Origin: Streptosporangiaceae bacterium
GTDB lineage: Bacteria > Actinomycetota > Actinomycetes > Streptosporangiales > Streptosporangiaceae
Direction: 5' to 3'
Length of the DNA: 7,298 nucleotides
NCBI GenBank assembly: GCA_030040475.1
Contig: JASHTQ010000148.1
Coordinates: 1-7,298, forward strand
Under the pieces are notes generated by a model. That model was not told the origin of the DNA. It searched no databases and saw only the letters and a list, made by a program, of their open reading frames with translations. Made by a program: the position numbers and the translations under genes. Shown in pieces: positions 5,170 to 7,298 of this stretch. Every line of letters begins with the position of its first letter. The first letter of the stretch is position 1.

Positions 5170-5757
5170 GTGATAATACCCCGGGGGGCCACTCCCGAGC
5201 AGAGCTTCTCGTTCCGCAGCGACCGGCTATGCCTCGACTTCTCTGCGACGCTGATGTTCCGGGAAACCGATCAGCCCCGGGAACTGCTCGACTCGCCCGC
5301 CAGGCTCAGCGAGTGGGCTCTTGCCAGCGGTACCGTCTCTGCCCCTACCTCCTGTGATCCGACAGAGCTAGCTGAGGCGACTGACCTGCGAGAGGCGATC
5401 TACCGACTGGCTATCGCTCTCATTGCCAGGCGCCAAGCCGGGTCCGAGGAACTCGCTGTCATCAACCGCCATGGGCAGCGCGCGCCGGTTGCAGTCGCCC
5501 TGAACTCGAACCGAACGATCACCCGCTCAGGACCGATGGCGGGGGTGCTCGCGAGCATCGCCCGCGACGCGATCGAACTCCTCGGTGGCCCGGAAGCGCA
5601 ACGCCTCCGCCAGTGCGGACGGGACGGATGCACTCGAATGTTCGTTGACCGCTCCCACGGACGCAATCGCACCTGGTGCGGAATGCGCGAATGCGGCAAC
5701 CGAGTCAATGCCGCCGCCTACCGGCGACGCAAAGACCAAGAACGAGAACCGGACTAG
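5170..5757 (+). CDS. CGNR zinc-finger transcriptional regulator (ABATE domain)
   Basis: A 195-residue putative DNA-binding regulator common in actinobacteria. The N-terminal part (about 16-135) fits the ABATE ligand-binding region: FRSDRLCLDFSATLMFRETD near 15-34, the helical ELAEATDLREAIYRLAIALI near 66-85, then a region before the zinc finger with LASIARDAIELL. The C-terminal finger is complete: RQCGRDGCTRMFVDRSHGRN and RTWCGMRECGNRVNAAAYRR, with C149, C154, C170 and C175 as zinc ligands and CGNR at 175-178. The start GTG at 5170 has no ribosome binding site, which fits a leaderless message from the TAAGAT box at 5158-5163. Its position opposite the methyltransferase over a shared palindrome suggests it controls that gene and itself. 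The ligand is unknown; family proteins are poorly characterised. Confidence 0.88.
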   Translation: MIIPRGATPEQSFSFRSDRLCLDFSATLMFRETDQPRELLDSPARLSEWALASGTVSAPTSCDPTELAEATDLREAIYRLAIALIARRQAGSEELAVINRHGQRAPVAVALNSNRTITRSGPMAGVLASIARDAIELLGGPEAQRLRQCGRDGCTRMFVDRSHGRNRTWCGMRECGNRVNAAAYRRRKDQEREPD

Positions 5758-5767
5758 CCAACAATAT

Positions 5768-5816
5768 GCAGCCGACACCCGCTGGCGTTGGGCCGACCGC
5801 CTAACGCAACGGCTGC
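5768..5816. terminator. Stem-loop between convergent genes
   Basis: GCAGCCG (5768-5774) pairs with CGGCTGC (5810-5816); inside, GCGTT (5785-5789) pairs with AACGC (5803-5807). It lies 11 bases after the CGNR stop and covers the last codons of the epimerase gene. The place fits a bidirectional terminator. The stems are short, the loops long and there is no T-run, so strength is uncertain. Confidence 0.35.
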
Positions 5817-6232
5817 ACAAGCTCCGTCAGAACGCCGCCGAGACCGCCCGGATGAACGAACCCGATCGACGACCCCATCGCGCCGTGCCGGGGCGTGGAG
5901 TCGATGAGCCGGGCGCCGGCCGCGCCGAGTTCGGCCAGCGCCTCCGCCACGTCCGCCACCGCGTAGGCGATGTGGTGCATGCCCTCGCCTCGCCGCTCAA
6001 GGAACCGCCCGACCGGGGTGTCGGCCGAGAGCGGTTCGAGCAGCTGCACATATGACGAACCGGACTCGGTCGCGAGCATCGCCTCCCGGACACCCTGCTC
6101 GGGGTTGGTCTCATCGCTCACCATGGTGAGCCCGAACACGGTCACGTACCGCTCGATGGCGGCCTCAAGTGAGCGGCAGGCGATACCCACATGATCGATC
6201 TGAAGCAGCATGCTCGGCATCGTTACATACAT
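5801..6232 (-). CDS. mce: Methylmalonyl-CoA epimerase
   Basis: Interconverts (2R)- and (2S)-methylmalonyl-CoA, linking propionyl-CoA carboxylation with methylmalonyl-CoA mutase; cytoplasmic, metal-dependent. The 143-residue product has the vicinal-oxygen-chelate fold in two repeats: QIDHVGIACRSLEAAIERYV at 11-30 and GMHHIAYAVADVAEALAELG at 84-103. Probable metal ligands are H14, Q63 (SYVQLLEP), H86 or H87, and E137 (LTELVQ). PVGRFLERRGEGMHHIAY and GSSIGFVHP match the family closely, and the length is normal. Three in-frame ATGs (6232, 6220, 6211) are possible. None has a strong ribosome binding site, so the first is given but the start is uncertain; the family domain begins at MLLQIDHVGI (6211). 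It converges on the CGNR gene with a 43-base gap. No mutase gene is in view. Confidence 0.95.
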   Translation of the reverse strand: MYVTMPSMLLQIDHVGIACRSLEAAIERYVTVFGLTMVSDETNPEQGVREAMLATESGSSYVQLLEPLSADTPVGRFLERRGEGMHHIAYAVADVAEALAELGAAGARLIDSTPRHGAMGSSIGFVHPGGLGGVLTELVQPLR

Positions 6233-6251
6233 CAGCCACCATCACGGATGG

Positions 6252-6271
6252 GCGGCCTATCTCTAGGCCGC
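6252..6271. promoter_or_regulatory. Perfect 8-bp hairpin upstream of mce
   Basis: GCGGCCTA (6252-6259) and TAGGCCGC (6264-6271) are perfect inverted repeats around TCTC. They lie 20 bases upstream of the first mce ATG, in the 168-base gap before the small plus-strand ORF. An operator or a leader hairpin are both possible; no T-run follows on either strand. I saw no other feature in this gap. Confidence 0.4.
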
Positions 6272-6400
6272 GCGTAGTCAGCCGATACCTCGTTGACCGT
6301 TGTCCCCTTCGCTTCCGGTGGCCCTGGGGTACGGCCCGGTCGCAGGCTCACCGACCCTGTCAGACTGATAGCGGCACTAGCTGGCAAACGGGTGAACTCT

Positions 6401-6595
6401 ATGGAGACGGCGGCGGCTACCCCGTCCGTCGCCGCTTTGGCGGCGCAGGTGAAAGAGCTCGTGGCCGAGGGGGCGGATCAGTACCAGCTGACCGCGGCGA
6501 CAGCGGACGCGCCGCGCAGCGCGCTGGCCCGGCACTCCTTTGATCCGGTTACCGGGCGGGCACGGGTATTCGTTTCCCGCTGGCCGCAGCAATGA
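6401..6595 (+). CDS. Hypothetical small protein
   Basis: ATG at 6401 encodes 64 residues: METAAATPSVAALAAQVKEL, VAEGADQYQLTAATADAPRS, ALARHSFDPVTGRARVFVSR and WPQQ. It is soluble in character, with an Ala-rich first helix and a possible beta-rich end; no signal or membrane segment. I do not recognise a family. A weak GGGTGA lies just upstream. A longer version from TTG at 6293 (100 residues) adds a Pro/Gly/Arg-rich lead that looks non-coding. It is divergent from mce and followed by a possible stem-loop and the alaS remnant. The composition is plausible for a real gene but could be chance in GC-rich DNA. Confidence 0.4.
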   Translation: METAAATPSVAALAAQVKELVAEGADQYQLTAATADAPRSALARHSFDPVTGRARVFVSRWPQQ

Positions 6596-6596
6596 G

Positions 6597-6636
6597 ATAG
6601 CGGCCCTGGCTAGGCGGCCACGGAAGGCACCGCTAT
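6597..6636 (+). terminator. Possible terminator after small ORF
   Basis: ATAGCGG (6597-6603) pairs with CCGCTAT (6630-6636), beginning just after the stop at 6595. The 26-base loop can fold partly on itself (two GGCC tetranucleotides). Only a TT follows the stem. The position fits, but the evidence is weak. Confidence 0.25.
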
Positions 6637-6647
6637 TGCGAATATCA

Positions 6648-6673
6648 TGCAACTACGTTGCACATGCGATAAT
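6648..6673 (+). promoter_or_regulatory. Palindromic operator and -10 box
   Basis: TGCAAC-TAC-GTTGCA (6648-6662) is a perfect 6-3-6 palindrome. Six bases on lies GATAAT (6668-6673), one base from the TATAAT consensus. Transcription would start at about 6680, which is the A of an ATG. The palindrome sits where a repressor would block RNA polymerase. No clear -35 box is seen. Confidence 0.45.
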
Positions 6674-6679
6674 ACGGGC

Positions 6680-6736
6680 ATGATCCGGCAGTTCACGGGC
6701 CAAGGACCCCGGCAGACACTCGGCGGACGACGGTGA
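6680..6736 (+). CDS. Tiny ORF overlapping the alaS fragment start
   Basis: ATG at 6680 encodes 18 residues, MIRQFTGQGPRQTLGGRR, with TGA at 6734-6736. The GTG start of the alaS fragment (6733) overlaps this stop as GTGA, the arrangement of translationally coupled genes. The start coincides with the predicted transcription start, so it could be leaderless. It may be a real leader peptide, or the fused ends of a deleted upstream gene. No family is recognised. Confidence 0.25.
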   Translation: MIRQFTGQGPRQTLGGRR

Positions 6737-6952
6737 GGAGCGCCGAGATCCGGTCCCGGTTCCTGGCTCATGCAGTTCGTGCCGTACTTCACCGGCCAGC
6801 AGGCCGCGCCGTGGCCGCGGGCCACCAGTGTGCGGAAGTGCATCCGCACGCTGGACATCGACGAGGTCGGCAAGACCACCAGGCACGGCACGTTCTTCCA
6901 GATGAACGGCAACTTCAGCTTCGGCGACTACTTCAAGGAAGAGGCCATCCGG
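6733..6952 (+). pseudogene. alaS: Alanyl-tRNA synthetase N-terminal fragment, internally deleted
   Basis: GTG at 6733 opens with [12 protein letters not shown], matching the first dozen residues of AlaS. About 30 residues (the HxxVPSASLIPxxDPTLLxxNAGM segment) are then missing, and the frame changes at about 6768. The second frame reads [60 protein letters not shown] (6770-6949), which is the class II catalytic motif 2 region and is almost unmistakable. Homology ends at EEAIR; an RRRR run and unrelated sequence follow. The full enzyme is close to 890 residues, so at least nine tenths is absent. A working alaS must lie elsewhere; this may be a broken second copy. The well-kept [13 protein letters not shown] block suggests fairly recent decay. 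It converges with the GNAT gene. Confidence 0.9.
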
Positions 6953-6961
6953 CGGCGACGC

Positions 6962-7003
6962 AGCCAGCCTCCCCGGCGCGTTCGCCATGGCTCGGGGCTG
7001 GCT
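6962..7003 (-). terminator. Stem-loop downstream of the GNAT gene
   Basis: AGCCAGCC (6962-6969) pairs with GGCTGGCT (6996-7003), with a further short CCCCG/CGGGG option and a small inner GGCG-CGTT-CGCC hairpin (6975-6986). It starts 28 bases after the GNAT stop on the minus strand and follows the alaS fragment on the plus strand. It fits a terminator without a T-run, as is common in high-GC actinobacteria. Confidence 0.4.
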
Positions 7004-7031
7004 CACCGCACGGGCGGAAAATTGACGGGGC

Positions 7032-7298
7032 TTAGTCCGCCTTGCGCAGGAAGATCCTGGGCCTGTCATGGTGAGACTGGTTGATGCCAGGCACCTGCCT
7101 AAAGCCGAGGCCGCGGTAGAGCTCGATGGCGGGCTGGTTGCCAGCCAGCGTGCGGACAAGGTAGCTGGCGGCCTGCTCCTGGTCATCGCTTAGCGCGGCC
7201 TGCAGCAGCGCGCGGGCGATGCCCTGTCGACGGTCGGCGGAGGCCACGCCCAGCTCGGCGATGTAGCAGCAGTCCGCCGGGTCCACGCCGAGCTGGTC
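7032..7298 (-). CDS. GNAT-family N-acetyltransferase (5' end beyond window)
   Basis: Transfers an acetyl group from acetyl-CoA to an amine; the substrate is unknown. The visible 88 residues are the C-terminal half of a GNAT domain: [20 protein letters not shown] at 10-29 is strand beta-4 plus motif A, whose RRQGIA loop binds the acetyl-CoA pyrophosphate (Q/R-x-x-G-x-A/G). [20 protein letters not shown] follows as helix 3 and strand 5. [20 protein letters not shown] is motif B, including the usual N...A...LYxxLGF with the Tyr general acid. The frame is open to the right edge, so an in-frame GTG at 7286 is not the true start. The C-terminus ([10 protein letters not shown]) ends in a natural stop. 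It points toward the alaS fragment. Confidence 0.87.
   Translation of the reverse strand, partial: DQLGVDPADCCYIAELGVASADRRQGIARALLQAALSDDQEQAASYLVRTLAGNQPAIELYRGLGFRQVPGINQSHHDRPRIFLRKAD

Noticed and set aside
5585..6055. A 156-codon plus-strand frame spanning the CGNR end and mce
   Set aside because: It overlaps the CGNR zinc finger in another frame and mce in antisense; both of those are well supported.
6653..7186. A 177-codon minus-strand frame across the alaS fragment
   Set aside because: It is antisense to the unmistakable AlaS motif 2 block and out of frame with the GNAT gene.
1..7298. CRISPR arrays, tRNA or rRNA genes, and toxin-antitoxin or defence systems
   Set aside because: No regularly spaced repeats, no cloverleaf or rRNA signatures, and no recognised defence domains were seen on either strand.

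Overview
The window is high-GC DNA with actinomycete-style genes: GTG starts, a CGNR zinc-finger regulator, a PucR-type regulator and a methylmalonyl-CoA epimerase. The left edge carries two Calvin-cycle genes, which suggests an actinobacterium able to fix CO2. The species cannot be named from this sequence alone.

Layout. Positions 1-1817 (minus strand): class I fructose-1,6-bisphosphatase followed 15 bases later by a bacterial (type I) phosphoribulokinase that runs off the left edge. Both have good ribosome binding sites and look like one operon heading left. Positions about 1860-4540: a gene graveyard. In order it holds an HTH-protein remnant (minus), a possible coiled-coil remnant (plus), the C-terminal part of a tyrosine recombinase (minus), a PucR-family regulator with internal deletions and frame changes (plus), an IS3-family orfA with a stop codon and one inverted terminal repeat (minus), the first third of a NarL-type response regulator (plus) joined tail to tail to the N-terminal part of another tyrosine recombinase (minus), a strong nested palindrome, and a group II intron reverse transcriptase fragment (plus) with a frameshift and a stop codon. 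A short unrecognised ORF follows.

Positions 4542-5757: an intact divergent pair, an O-methyltransferase (minus) and a CGNR regulator (plus), separated by 43 bases that contain a near-perfect 21-base palindrome. This is the most likely working regulatory circuit here. Positions 5801-6232 (minus): methylmalonyl-CoA epimerase, convergent with the CGNR gene. Positions 6401-6595: a small unknown ORF. Positions 6648-6952: a palindrome and -10-like site, a tiny ORF, and an alanyl-tRNA synthetase N-terminal fragment with an internal deletion. Position 7032 to the right edge (minus): a GNAT acetyltransferase missing its N-terminus.

I see no convincing new biological system. The most unusual items are the nested palindrome with repeated TCGGCATAA beside a dead recombinase and a dead reverse transcriptase (4059-4145), the methyltransferase/CGNR operator, and the alaS fragment with its own promoter-like region. 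The unrelated fragments in 2.7 kb, many with small internal deletions, mark this as an old insertion and rearrangement hotspot now losing its genes.
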